Below, piece after piece: positions 35,929 to 49,023 of a stretch of 64,000 nucleotides of DNA. This DNA is from Daphnia pulex (lineage: Eukaryota; Arthropoda; Branchiopoda; Diplostraca; Daphniidae). How positions within the stretch are numbered: the first letter of the stretch is position 1; each line of letters opens with the position of its first letter. The notes under the pieces were generated by a model. That model saw only the letters and a program-made list of their open reading frames with translations. It ran no database searches and was not told the DNA's origin. Location: assembly GCF_021134715.1 (NCBI RefSeq), contig NC_060021.1:8278501-8342500 (forward strand), written 5' to 3'. The translations under genes and the position numbers were made by a program.

Positions 35929-38900
35929 ATGTTGCCTACATTTTGTCGAGTGACGGGCAACAGCCGCAACCTGCCCAAACCCAACTATTTCCCCCTGTTG
36001 CCGCCCATTTCGCCCGTCGAGGCTCGCCGGATATGTCGACTGATGGGTAAATCTGTTGGCAGCTCTGAAGAGGAACTCCGCCACACGTACGTTCCTTTGA
36101 TTGAATTTGCTCGCATCTCTAAAGCCGTTAAATGTCACATAACGAGTCACGCCGACGACCAACATCACTACCAGCAGACAGCCGCGGGAAACAACGGGCT
36201 ATCGGAGAAGTGCCGCATCACGGCCAAACATCAAATCAACGAGTCATACAAATACCTTTACCCCATCATCGGAGCTAAAGATGCCAATCTCAAGCAACTC
36301 AAATCCATACTGGACAGAATGGGCAGTCGGCTGGACACTTTGACTTTCCAGCCGGGCCAGCGATTCGTCTACCAATTGGATGAAAATCACTTGAATTTAG
36401 TCCTGCCGGCCGACATGGAAGCGGCCGTCCGTCGCGGTGAGATTGAGAACCTTCTCCTAGCCAAAGATGGATCCAGCGTCCTCATTCGGCTCAAAGACGG
36501 GCCCAGTTTGACCCTGAATCTACGACCCATGACTCTGCCCGTTCCCAACGACATGCCGCCACTGCTTGAGGGAGGCGGTCAAGACGACGAAATCCTGGCG
36601 AAGCAGCGACAAATTCGACAGTACAAGAAGCGAAAAATATCCGATCCGAAAAAGAATAGCGTCTTGTCGCCAACTGCGTCACCCCCGCCGGAAGAATCCG
36701 AACAAGAGCAAGTGATTATTGCAGACTGGACCGACCGGATGGACAAAATCACGGCATACCACCGCAGTGCGGCCAATTTGCTGACTATTGGCACCGACTG
36801 GCGTGAGCTTCTGTATCCGAAAATCGACAACTGGGACTTTGAATCTCTGCCAGCTATTAAAGAAGAAGACCTGCCCGATTTGCCAGTCCGGAATTTCCAG
36901 CCCGTACAGCTGCCTGCTAACACTATGTCACCTGGTCTCATCCTCTCGAATCAAGTTCCTATTTTGAACGAAGAGTCTGTCGGGTTTGAAGCTGTGCCAG
37001 TCTTCGATGAAGTCATCCGACCGTTTAAGGGAAAACTTCCAGCCAATTTCGTACAAGAGCTGGACAAGATCACGGCCACGAAAGATTCGTCGTCCACCAG
37101 CCAGTTGAAAGATCTTTTCAGCGACGTCGAATCGCTGATGTTCCTACCTTTCATTCACGAAGTGGGAACCGTTATGACAGCGCTGGAACGCGGCAGAAAG
37201 GGATGGATGGTACGCAGCGAGCAGGACGGGGTCCGTTTCGTCGCCACTCAGCCCGTGGTGAAGAACGAAGATAAAATCCGAGCTGTAGGAGGTATGATGG
37301 TGCCGGTTGGTGAAAATGAAGAGCGTTTCGTGGTGGGCCAGCAGTCCAACACCGGATTCGTGCCGGGAAAGATGGTAGGAGAAAATTTCCAGCCCGGATG
37401 TATCGTTCAAAATCCAGAGGGAGTCGGATTTCTTCCAGGCTACACATTTGATGGTAAATTTTCTGCTGGGCAAATTATGAGAGACGGCAAGTTGTCCCAA
37501 TTCGTAAATGGTCAAGCCGTCCAGACACTTTTTGGTCCGAAATTTTTACCCGGAAGGACGATTCAAACGGACGGAGAAGGATTGAAATTCGTCGCTGGAC
37601 AAACTTCGTCTGTAGATAACAAATTCCACGTTGGACAGATATTTCAAACAGTTAACGGCCCAATGTTCATTAGCGGCGTTACTTTTGATACTCCGCAAGG
37701 CGCTCGTTTCGTTGCTGGACAGGTGGACATGGACGGCCAATTTTCAGCTGGACAGGTCTTGATGGACGGTCCCAACGGCACGCCAGAATTTACGATGGGT
37801 GAAAATGTAGAAACAGCTGACGGCCCACTGTTTCTTGCTGGCCAAAGTTACAAGACAAAGGATGGACGAACACGATTTTGCCCGGGTCGTCAAATGGTCC
37901 TTGAGGATGGCCAAAAGCGATTCGTTCCGGGTGAGACGATGTTAACGAAAGAGGGAACGCAATTCGTTGCGGGAATCTTAGCGGAGGAGAGATTCGTCCC
38001 GTGCAAAATTGACGCGACCCAAAACAACCAATTGCTGTTGGCCGCCAAAGAAGAGGAAGTTTTCTTCCGCACGGGAGTGAGCGACGGCCTGCCCATCGAC
38101 AACAGCACGTTCACTGCAATGCCTAGGAAGAAACCGGACATGGGTTACATGATCCAAGTTGATGAGAAAGTCAAATTTCTGCCCACCGAGCAAGGCCATG
38201 ACGAGTTGATGGTTGGAACCGCCAACGCTGAAGACGTCAAAGTGGTACCTGGCCAGCTGATGGAAATGGACGACACCCCGAAATTCATACCTGGAAAATC
38301 AATAGAATCTGCACTCGGCAGCATCTTTATCCCTGGCCAAGCGGTGAGGACTGGTCCCAGCAAAATTGAGCAGTTTGTGCCTGGCCAAGTCATTGATACT
38401 GGAACCTCGAAATCAGTTGAAGGTTTCACAGGACCCATCTTCTGTCCAGGTACATTATTATTTCAAGGATTTATTACAAAAATAAGATGAAGTTGGGAGC
38501 TACCTTAAGACTGACTTTTAACCAAATAACCAGTTTATTTTAACCAGTTAAAAGAATTTAGTTAAAGGACTAGTTCCAAAAAAGGATTGATACCAAATTT
38601 TACTATCTATATCATTTTAACCAAAATCAAAACAGGTCAAATGGTCAACTGTGAAAGTGGCAAGAAATTCGTACCTGGACAAGTATTTGGTAGTAAAACT
38701 GGTCCTCGATTCGTGCCGGGCAAGATTTTGCTGAGTCCGTCGGGCGCTAGCACCTTTATTCCGGGTCAGGTACTCTACAGTAGTGACCGTGGCTCGGTTT
38801 TCGTTCCTGGCAATATTGTGGATACAAATGCGGGTAAGAATAACAACCTCAAATGTTCCCCTTCAATATATTTTTTATTTTAAAAGTTTTAGTAGTAGTT

Positions 38901-41900
38901 ATGAAAAATGCTAGAACTAAAATAAAAAAAATAAAATAACAATGATGTATGGAATTTGGCACCGCTTTTTAAAATACGTAATTCGATGACGCGTTGCATT
39001 TTCGGTCATATTTCTAATATTTCTCATCCAAAAAATTATACAAAACTAAAAACTAATGAGAAAATTTGAGAAGCAGCAGATTGATAAATGCCAAACACGC
39101 AATCAAAAACTGTATGAATTGGAATCTTTACAGGCCCTTACTTTGTGCCTGGCCGAGTTGTCGACTTGCCCAACGGTGGCATTAAATTTTTGGCTGGCGA
39201 GATGATCGAGACAGACACTGGACCTCGCTATGTAACGGAACACGAAACTGATTTGGACTTGTTGGATGAAACGGAAGACCAGAAAGAAATCGTCGTTCAG
39301 GGTTTCCCCGTGACACCCGAGGAGTTGCGCCTTATCACAGCCTATCCATTTGCCGCGTTGCACTACCCGTTAAAAGATGGGGAATCCATCATTAACTCGC
39401 GCATGTTGAGACAAATGGCTGCAGCTGGAATAGCCGTCAGCAAGTTAACCAACAACCCCAACGCTAACAATAATAGTGGAGACGTCAAGGTCGTGGCACC
39501 AAAAGACATTGACGAATCGATTTTGGGCGCAAACGTGTTCCGAACGACCGAACCAGAGCTACCCAAACCGAAAAAAAAAGTTGCTCCCGTTATTCTTGGC
39601 GACAAACTGCCCGAAAAAACCAAAGTGCTGGAGGCAGAGCCTCTCAAATTAGCGGTGAAGGTTGAAGGCGATCCCCCGCCCGACGTAAAATGGTTCAAGG
39701 ATCCTCCCGGACAAGAGGTAGTTTCCGACGAGAGGACCAACATTACCTTGTCGTCTGAAGGTATGGCTGAATTGGAAATCAACTCTGCCGACCCAGAAAA
39801 GGATTCAGGAAAATATACAATGGTGGCCGTGAACGAGACGGGTCAAGTCACTTGCGAGACAACTGTCGACGTCCAAAAGAAAAGCCAAGAGCCAACTCTT
39901 TTAGGTGAAAAATTACCCGTCGACACCAAAGTAATGGAAGGAGAGCCCTTGAAATTGAAAATTTCAATTGGTGGCAATCCTCTGCCGGATGTCAAATGGT
40001 ACAAGGATCCGCCTGGTACGGAATTGATTCCGGATGAGCGCATGACCATCAAATTATCTTTGGACGGCACTGCAGAACTCGAAATCGCCTCTGCCGATTC
40101 AACTTGTGACTCTGGTCAGTATAAAATGGTAGCTGTCAATCCAACTGGCCAGTTAGTTGCTCAGACTAATGTCAAAGTTGAGAAGAAACCCAAGAAAGCC
40201 ACAATCGAAGAAGGTCTCCCTGCCAAAATGACGACATATCAAGGCCAGCTTTTGAAACTTTCAGCCAAAGTTAGCGGTCATCCTCCGCCGGATGTCAAAT
40301 GGTACAAAGATCCTCCTGGCAATCAGATCATTCCCGATGAGAGAACGACTATTGAATTGCTACCGGACGGAACCGCCACATTAGAAATTGCTTCAGTCGA
40401 TCCAGCAAAAGATTCCGGCCAGTATAAAATGGTCGCGGTGAATGCGACGGGCCAAGCTACAAGCCAAACTGCTGTGGAAGTTTCGAAAAAGCCGATGAAG
40501 GCTACAGTCGACGAGAACTTGGCCTCTTCCGTGATTGCGTATCACGGTGATCCGCTAAAATTAAAATTAAAAGTCAGCGGAAATCCCTTGCCAAGCGTCA
40601 AATGGTTCAAAGATGACAAAGAACTGGTTTCCAACGATCGTATAGACATCAAGTTGTCACCGGACGGAACGGCAGAGCTGGAAATCGCTTCAGCTGACTC
40701 GTCTAAAGACTCCGGCCAATACAAAATGGTGGCTGTAAATGCCACCGGTCAATGTACTAGCCAAACGACCGTCGATGTTCAAAAGAACAAACCTAAGAAA
40801 GCCACAATAGAAGAGAACCTTGCGTCATCGTTGACGACTTATCACGGCGATCCAATGAAGTTGAAGATAAAGCTTGGCGGATTCCCACTTCCGGATGTGA
40901 AATGGTTCAAAGATGACAAAGAACTTATTTCGAGTGAGCGAATAATTATGAAATTGACACCGGACGGAACTGCGGAACTAGAAATCCCTTCGGCCGATTT
41001 AGTTAAAGATCCAGGCCAATACAAAATGATCGCAGTCAATGCACTAGGTCAAGTGACTGCCCAAACTATCGTCCAAGTCCAGAAGAAAGATGAAGCGCCG
41101 GCTCTTGAAGGCAACAAACTTCCGACGGAAACAAAAGTAATGGAGACGGAACCGCTCCAATTGTCCGTCAAACTTAGTGGACATCCTCTACCGGAAGTCA
41201 AATGGTACAAAGATCCTCCGGGTAGTGAAATCGTTTCCAGCGATCGGGTGGACATCAAATTGCTACCAGATGGAACGGCAAAATTAGAAATCGCCTCCGC
41301 AGATTCAGCCACTGACTCCGGGCGATACAAAATGGTTGCCGTTAATTCAATGGGTGAAGTAATTAGCGAAACGGCCGTTCATGTTGAGAAAAAACCAAAG
41401 AAGGCCACAATCGAAGAAGCCCTACCGGAAAAAGTAACGACTTTCCAGGGACAGCTTTTGAAACTTTCAGCTAAAGTTAGCGGACATCCTCCGCCGGAAG
41501 TCAAATGGTACAAGGATCCGCCAGGCAGTGAATTGGTTACCGATGAGAGAACGACTGTTGAATTGCTACCGGACGGAACCGCCAAATTAGAAATTTCTTC
41601 GGTCGATCCAGCAAAAGATTCCGGCCAGTATAAAATGGTAGCGGTAAATGCGACGGGTCAAGTAACCAGTCAAAGTGCCGTCGAAGTCTCAAAGAAACCA
41701 ATGAAAGCCACTATTGACGAGAGTTTGGCGTCTTCAGTGATTGCGTATCACGGTGATCCGCTAAAATTAAAGGTATTAAAGGTAAAAGTAATTTTATTTT
41801 AGATTTATTTCTAATTTAAGTAATTGAATTAGGTCAAAGTCAGCGGCAACCCTTTGCCTAGTGTCAAATGGTACAAAGGTGACAAAGAACTGGTTTCGAC

Positions 41901-44900
41901 TGAGCGGATAGAAATCAAATTGTCGCAAGATGGAACTGCGGAACTCGACATAGCCTCGGCGGATTCGGAAATAGACTCCGGAGTGTATAAGATGGTGGCC
42001 ATCAATGAAACGGGCCAAAGTGTTTGCGAGACGGCCGTCGACGTCCAGAAAAACAAACCAAAGAAAGCTTCGATCGAAGAAAACTTGTCCGCATTGGTGA
42101 CAGCCTATCACGGAGAACCGTTAAAATTAAAGGTAAAAATGATAGCTTTATCATTAGATTTATTCATTAAATTTATAAATAATTATCGTTTTAAATTTAG
42201 GTCAAAGTCAGTGGCCATCCTCTTCCAGATGTGAAATGGTATAAAGGAGAAAAGGAACTGAAGACCACTTCGCGTATGAAAATCAGATTATCGCCGGATG
42301 GAATAGCTGAATTTGAAATCCCATCGGCCGATTCGGCTAAAGATTCAGGCCAGTATAAAATGGTGGCTGTGAACGCAAGTGGGCAAGTCACCAGCCAATC
42401 CATCGTCGATGTCCAAAGAAATAAACCAAAGCAAGTCACTATCGATGAGGCTCTGTCTTCATCAGTCATCGCCTTTCACGGAGAGCCGCTAAAGCTAAAG
42501 CTGAAATTGTCTGGCTTTCCTTTGCCAGACGTGAAATGGTTCAAAGATGAAAAAGAACTGACTGCTAACGAGCGCATGCAAATTAAGTTGTCAGCGGACG
42601 GAACAGCGGAATTTGAAATCGCTTCTGCAGATTTTGCAAAAGACTCCGGAGAATACAAAATCGTCGCCGTAAATCCAATGGGTCAAGTCACAAGTCAAAC
42701 TTTAGTCGACATTCAAAAGAAAACTGAAGCTCCAACTATCGTGGGGGATAAACTCTCTGCAGAAACAAAGGTGATGGAGACGGAGCCGTTGCACTTAAAA
42801 GTGCAAGTGGGTGGCAATCCGCTGCCGGATGTCAAATGGTACAAAGATCCTCCTGGCCATGAGTTGTTTCCCGATGAGCGGATGACTATTAAATTATCAC
42901 CGGACGGTACTGCTGAGCTCGAAATCGCCTCAACTGATTCAACATGCGATTCGGGTGAGTATAAAATGGTTGCCGTGAATCCCACGGGCCAGCTAACGTC
43001 CCAGACAAAGGTCAATGTCGAAAAGAAACCAAAGACAGCCACGATTGACAGCGATCTACCACCAAAGATTACTGCATACCAAGGACAAATGCTTAAATTA
43101 ACGGCCAAGGTGAGTGGTCATCCTTTGCCAGTTGTCAAATGGTATAAGGGCGATCCACCTGGAAAAGAACTGGTTAATGATGAGCGGACGACAATCAGAT
43201 TGCTGGAGTACGGAACTGCCGAACTTGAAATTATGTCGGTTGACCCAGACAAGGATGCTGGCCAGTATCGAATGGTGGTTATAAACTCTTTGGGTGAAGT
43301 TAGCACTAAAACTGTCGTCCACGTCTCCAAGAAACCGAAGAAAGCCACAATCGACGAGGCTCTTTCATCGTTGATGATAGCCTATCACGGTGAATTGCTT
43401 CAACTTAAACTGAAAATTAGTGGCAATCCGCTACCTGACGTTAAATGGTACAAAGACGACCAAGAATTAACTTCTGATGAGCGCATAGCTATCCAATTGC
43501 TACCTGACGGAACCGCAGAATTGAACATTGCTTCTGCCGATTCGGCCCAAGATTCTGGCAATTATAAAATAGTCGCCGTGAATGCAACTGGCCAAGTAAC
43601 CAGTGAAACAACCGTCGACGTCCAAAGGTATAAACCCAAAAAAGCAACTATCGAAGAGAACTTGGCATCATCGGTCATCGCTTTCCACGGCGAACAAATG
43701 AAACTCCAGTTAAAGTTGAGTGGCCATCCTCTACCGGACGTCAAATGGTTTAAAGATGACAACGAATTATTTGCTACAGAGCGAATAATTATGAAACTCT
43801 TACCGGATGGAACGGCAGAACTGGAAATTCCTTCAGCCGATTCAGCCCAAGATTCAGGACAATACAAAATGGTTGCTGTGAATGCGACCGGGCAAGTGAC
43901 GAGCCAAACCAATGTCGATGTCCAAAAGTGCAGGCCAAAGGAAGCCACAATCGACGAAGCGCTGTCGGAATCGTTAGTTGCATACCATGGACAGCAAATG
44001 AAACTCTCACTTAAAATCAGCGGACACCCTCTCCCAGAAGTGAAATGGTTCAAAGACGGGAAAGAACTGAAGGCTAATGAGAGGATGACCATTAAATTAT
44101 CTTCGGACGGAACTGCAGAACTTGAGATCGCCTCGGCTGATGCAGCCAAAGACTCTGGACTCTACAAAATGGTTGCGGTGAATCCAATGGCTCAAGTTAC
44201 CAGCCAGACAGCCGTCGACGTCCAACATAAAACCGAAGCACCGGTACTTCTGGGTGATAAATTGCCTGTAGAAACTAAAGTGGTCGAAGACGACACGTTA
44301 CGATTGAGTGTCAAAGTTGGCGGTAATCCATTGCCGGACGTTAAGTGGTTCAAAGACGGCCAAGGAATTGTTGCCGACGAGCGGACGGAGATCGAGTTGC
44401 TTTCGGATGGAACTGCAAAATTGGAAATTGCCAAAGCAGATCCGGTGAAAGATGCTGGAGTTTACAAAATGGTGGCCAAAAACGCCACCGGTCAAATTAC
44501 CAGTCAGACTACAGTTAACGTCGAGGAAAAATTAAAGGAGGCTAAAATCGAGGAAGCTCTGTCATCTAAAATGACGGCATTCCAGGGACAGCCAATTAAA
44601 CTAAATTCTAAAGTTTCTGGCAATCCTTTGCCGGACGTGAAATGGTACAAGGATGGCAATGAACTCACTCCTGATGAACGAACGACTGTAACATTGCTAC
44701 CGGACGGAACTGCAGCATTAGAAATCACTTCCGCAGATGCAGCTGTAGATTCCGGACAGTATAAAATGGTGGCCGAGAATCCGTTAGGTCAAGATACCAG
44801 CGAGACTGCGGTTCGGGTCACGAAGAAACCCAAAAAAGCCACGGTCGACGAGGAACTGTCCTCTACAGTAACAGCCTACCACGGCGACCCAATGAAATTG

Positions 44901-47069
44901 AAAGTCCGAGTAAGTGGCAATCCTTTACCGGAAGTGAAGTGGTACAAAGATAACGAAGAACTCATCCCCGACGAGCGATTGGACATCAGATTATTAGCGG
45001 ATGGAACTGCAGAAATCGAAATTGCTTCAGCGGATTGTGTCACCGATTCTGGCCTGTACAAAATGGTCGCAATAAATCCGACGGGACAAAGTACCAGCCA
45101 AACTACTGTCGATGTTAAGAGGTATAAGCCAAAGTTACCGACGATCGACGAGACCCTACCGCCTTCAGTAACTGCTGTCCAGGGACAACCGCTTAAGCTG
45201 TCTGGAAAAGTAAGCGGCCACCCCAAACCGGAGGTGAAATGGCTGAAAGACGGCCGACTCATTCGATCTGGCAACGCCACCATGTCTCATTTGCCGGACG
45301 GAACTGTATCTTTAGAAATCAAATCTGCCAAGACGGAAGACGCTGGTAGATACACCCTGTCGGTGCTGAACGAACTGGGTGAAAATGAATGCGACACGGA
45401 CGTCGCAATCCAGGCACTCCCGGCGGAGCCACCGGTTCAGCGAGACTTCATGTCCGACCCGTTGATCCTCGACTTTTTCAAGCGCATCAAAACTGATTTG
45501 GAATCGGTGGAAAATGATCCGTACATCAGGGAGACTTTGGAAGCGGCCGAGACTCTTGCGCAGACTGGTGGCCGACAAGATTTAGCCAGTACCATCCGCA
45601 CCTTGCTGGACATTCTCAAAAACACGGAACGCGATCCGGAAGTCGTCGAACTCATTTTCGGAGTCCTCCGTTCGAGACAAAGTAAAAAACCTCCCAGTGG
45701 AGCAGACACATCAGCATTGCACGGATTGTTGGGCAGGGCCTTGACAAATAAATTGGGATGGGCAAAATCGCCTATTGGTGCTGATGTTCCTGGCTCCATT
45801 CAAACTAAAACTTTGGATCTCAAAGGTTTAGACGGCCAGAACGCATATCAAAATGGATGCAAATCTCCGATCGACGAAGCTAAAATGATCGACAAATGGC
45901 AATATTTGAATGGCCCTGTCGATAACAGCATCAACAACAGCAACACCAACAGCGGTCGGTTGCGTAAAATTTCAGCTGAAAGGCGCCATCCGCGTCGGGT
46001 GACGTCACGTAGTTCTTCTTTCGCTCGCAATATGGACCTATCTGAAGAAGCTAGCGACGATCCAGATCTCGAAGAATCCGAATTGGGTATCAATGCTGCT
46101 CCTAGAGTTTTCGATCCCAACAACCCGATCCCTACCGTCATCAACAGCGCCAAAGATATTTCGCACTATGTAATCGACACTTTGCGTTACTCTCGCGACG
46201 AGGCTAAAAAGGAATACTACACACAGAAAATTATGGAAGCGGTGGGTCTCAGCTATTCAGGCCCTCGGTCGTCCAGTAACGAATCGGACGACGGATGGAA
46301 ATCCGCACCAGCGTCACGCAAATCCAGCAACAATCCATCGCGCAAGACTTCGCAAAACTCTCCCGCTTCGGCCTGCATTATTTTGAAGGATTTCTTGCAG
46401 ACCATCGTGCCAGCAGAGGCGGCCCACAATGTACTGATCGGCCAAATCGATTACATGATCATCGATGACGAAGGAGTGCGGTACTTTGAATCGGCTCATG
46501 GGTTCGCCAGCCGCCGTAATAGCCGATACGATATTCGCCTGGCGGCCCAGGAAACCCTGAAGGCCAATCGATCACGTAGTGGAAGCGTGGAGCCAACAAA
46601 CACCGCTATAAACGAAGATGCAGCAGCCGCACAGGGGCCTTGGCCTTGGGCCGATGTTGGGCCGCGTTCCCGCCGTGCCAGCATCGACGAATTCCGCAAA
46701 AGATTGCTGGAACAGGACGCCACGATTTCAAGCAAAGCTCGGCGCAGTTCCAGTCGGGAGCGCCCACCTTCCGGTAGCTTCCATTCGATCCATCAACAGC
46801 ATGGGCGACACTCGGTGGCAGCTTTCCCTCTCAGCCGCACAAGCAGCAGTGGCTACGTTTCACCCATGGCGTCGGCTAGGAGCCGAAGAGGCAGTTTGGC
46901 AGAGGATTACTGCGCTCTGTATGGATTAAATGCCGCCGGAGCCGCCAACGCGGCTCTCCTTCGCAAGCGCAAAGTAGGAACAGCCGGAACGATGGACGTA
47001 GCGGGCAACACCATCAGCAGCAATCGAACGAAAAGATTTAGTCAAGCATCTTTCGATGAGTCTTATTAA
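35929..47069 (+). CDS. Giant F-x-x-G-repeat and 19-Ig-domain protein, titin/obscurin-like (about 3,508 aa)
   Basis: Exons: 35929-38449, 38636-38833, 39134-41772, 41833-42132, 42201-47069. All joins are in phase. The start is the first ATG in frame (AAACATG); the open frame extends further up without ATG. Residues 1 to about 440 are a unique region. Residues about 440-970 hold about 29 units of FVPGQ/FVAGQ/FLPGR type, spaced some 16 residues. Residues about 1056-2955 hold 19 I-set Ig domains, each with PxxxVKWYKD or VKWFKD, a DGTAELEI strand and DSGQYKMVAVN. Both disulfide Cys positions are replaced (by Val, Leu, Met and similar). The C-terminus has a helical acidic region (DPLILDFFKRIKTDLESVEN) and a Ser/Arg-rich tail (RRGS, RRASIDEF). 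Tandem intracellular Ig chains are typical of muscle or cytoskeletal scaffolds. No kinase or Fn3 domain is present. Automatic annotation may call it titin-like; the orthologue is uncertain. Confidence 0.85.
39583..45417 (+). repeat. Nineteen tandem Ig-coding repeats with five-domain higher-order period
   Basis: Each unit is about 285-300 bp. Five linker classes recur in order: GDKLPxETKV type (domains 1, 2, 6, 11, 16), then EALPxK...TxFQGQ, then SSVIAYHGD, then IEENLASS, then IDEALSxS. Classes 6-10 and 11-15 repeat with a coding period of about 1.5 kb, 16-18 begin a third round, and 2-5 form a shorter round lacking one class. The two introns at 41773 and 42133 fall at the same place in two neighbouring domains (after KLK, before VKVSG). 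Confidence 0.85.
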
Positions 47070-47413
47070 TGGATCCCTTGAAAAAAAAAATTGCTGTTGA
47101 TTCTTTTTGCTGTTGTCGTTTGTATACGAATTTCTATTCTCGATTGATCATCACTTTTGATTTTTTGGGATGGCAAGGAAAAAAAGGAAAAAAATGATCC
47201 TAACGTTAATGGATAAATATCTGACAAGCTCCCTGCCTAAAGTCCTGCCACAAAATCTGACGAGTTGTTTCTTTTGATTTTATGTCAGGTTTGATTACGA
47301 GTGTGATTTTTTTTCGTTACATTTTTTGTTTTGATCTTGGGGTTGTTGTTGAATTTGAAATTGTTGACACCAAAAAGAGGGGAGGAACGCACAATAAGGA
47401 AACGGAAAATAAA
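47070..47413 (+). terminator. 3' UTR of the large Ig gene with AATAAA
   Basis: Non-coding, T-rich sequence after the stop codon. A canonical AATAAA lies at 47408-47413, about 340 nt downstream. Further A/T-rich sequence follows to about 47830, so longer 3' ends are possible. Confidence 0.5.
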
Positions 47414-48423
47414 ATTGGAAACGGTGTTCCTCACATTTGATGACCCACTTCAATGATGATACTGAATTAATTGGTCATGTAGTGTGGTATTTTTCAGTAC
47501 GATAGTGTTTTTTGAAAATAGCCTCATGTCCCTTCAAATTGAATTTTTTGTAGTTATTTCGTGTTAGTGAATCCACGGTGTTTGCTGTGTATAGAATTGT
47601 ACCTCTCCACCCGTCATTCACACAATTGGTAAATCCCCCTGATTCCTGCTTGATCGTGTAAATATAATCGACACGTTTTAACTGAAAACAAGTAAAAAAA
47701 AATCAAAGCGGAGTCTTTTTTCATCCCTAGTGAATAATAATCTAATCTAAATTTTTTAGGAGATAGATAAAACATAAATGAATCCATCAATCAAATCAAG
47801 TGCGCTGTGCACCGCTCAATAATACACCTCAATGAAAACCACAAACTAAGTCTATTTTACTTTATAGGGCCCACAGAAGTAACTAGATCAAAAGCAAAAT
47901 TGACTTTTTCGAATTTTGATTGGCAAAAAGAAACGAGACTAGAAAAAAGTTGTTGAAGAAGGCAACATTTTTGCATTTTCAATGTCTGAAATATACATGC
48001 GCCCCTAGGAGGTCGAATATTTCCAGACTTTGACATTCACGACAGAAAGTAAGAAAACACTCCAAATGTCCCACAGTAACGATTTTTTGGACGATTTCCA
48101 TACAGGCTCCCGTGTGGGCAGTGCGTTAATAGGCTATTACCGTATCTTGGTTATTATGCAAATTTTAGGATGGCGTCAATCGGCCACTTCGTGTCAATGT
48201 ATTTATTCATTTTATTAAGTAATATAATTTTACGTTGATTTTAAGTCTTAATGCATTGCGATCCATATTATGTTTATTTGTTTTCGTTCAGGTTATAGTA
48301 TTCACGTAAAGCGTGAGCAGTTCACTAACACCAGCAGTGTAATATTAATGACAATAACTCTTTATGTTGTTGGATGCTTTCAAGTTTAACCTGCTGACCT
48401 TGGTTTTTTCTTTACATTTTTCA

Positions 48424-48971
48424 GTTGTCTACAGTGGAACGCGGCCCACATTACTTGGCAGAAGGACTTGGCACCCAGCCGAAACTGGAGTCAAGAGACG
48501 CTATATGGCACAGGAAATCAACAAGCAATTTAAGACTATGTCAGGCGTGACGAAATTAGTTAATTTCGTCGAGAGGGACAGTTATTTGCATTGCAGTTGG
48601 AATAATAAGGACAAGGTTATTTTGTTATTTTTGCTTCCAGTTCACCTTTTCCAGAACTATACACACTTTATACGCCTAATACTAATTATTACTTCGCCAC
48701 TATATAACCTAGAAGGTCACGTAATGTGTAGGTAATGTTACCCCCTACCCGTATTCTCTTTCGTTTCATTCAGCTTGAGTTAAAAAACACAGACGACGAA
48801 ATAATAGCTGTCAAAACGAGTCGCGTCGAGTCAGCTGGACTGCCATATTCTCTTTGGCGCGCTGCGCTGGCCGCAGTCGTTGGGTTATATTGCCTTCTCT
48901 GCATTCCAGCGCGTCTGCGTATCCATCAGCACCGACATCGAATTCCGCCCCAACTCTTCTTTTCGAGTTAG
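48424..48971 (+). other. Unresolved two-exon ORF candidate
   Basis: An open piece after the acceptor TTTTTCAG (48424) reads TRPTLLGRRTWHPAETGVKR and later LVNFVERDSYLHCSWNNKDK. It ends at a GT at 48616, and an acceptor ATTCAG at about 48773 continues in frame with LELKNTDDEIIAVKTSRVES to a stop at 48969-48971. No family was recognised. A minus-strand ORF (49023-48811, MSSPAANVTSASVQTETTNS) overlaps the second piece, and only one strand can be right. The local G/C rise to about 49050 hints that something coding is here. Confidence 0.25.
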
Positions 48972-49023
48972 TCGTCTCTGTCTGTACAGATGCGCTTGTG
49001 ACATTGGCTGCAGGAGAACTCAC

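Noticed and set aside
41773-41832. Gene break between the open frames ending near 41802 and starting near 41854 in the Ig gene
   Set aside because: A 60 nt intron with AAG|GTATTA donor and TTAG acceptor joins KLK to VKVSG in frame, so the gene is continuous.
48811-49023. Minus-strand 70-codon ORF as a confirmed gene
   Set aside because: It overlaps an equally plausible plus-strand model and has no supporting motif; kept only as an unresolved observation.
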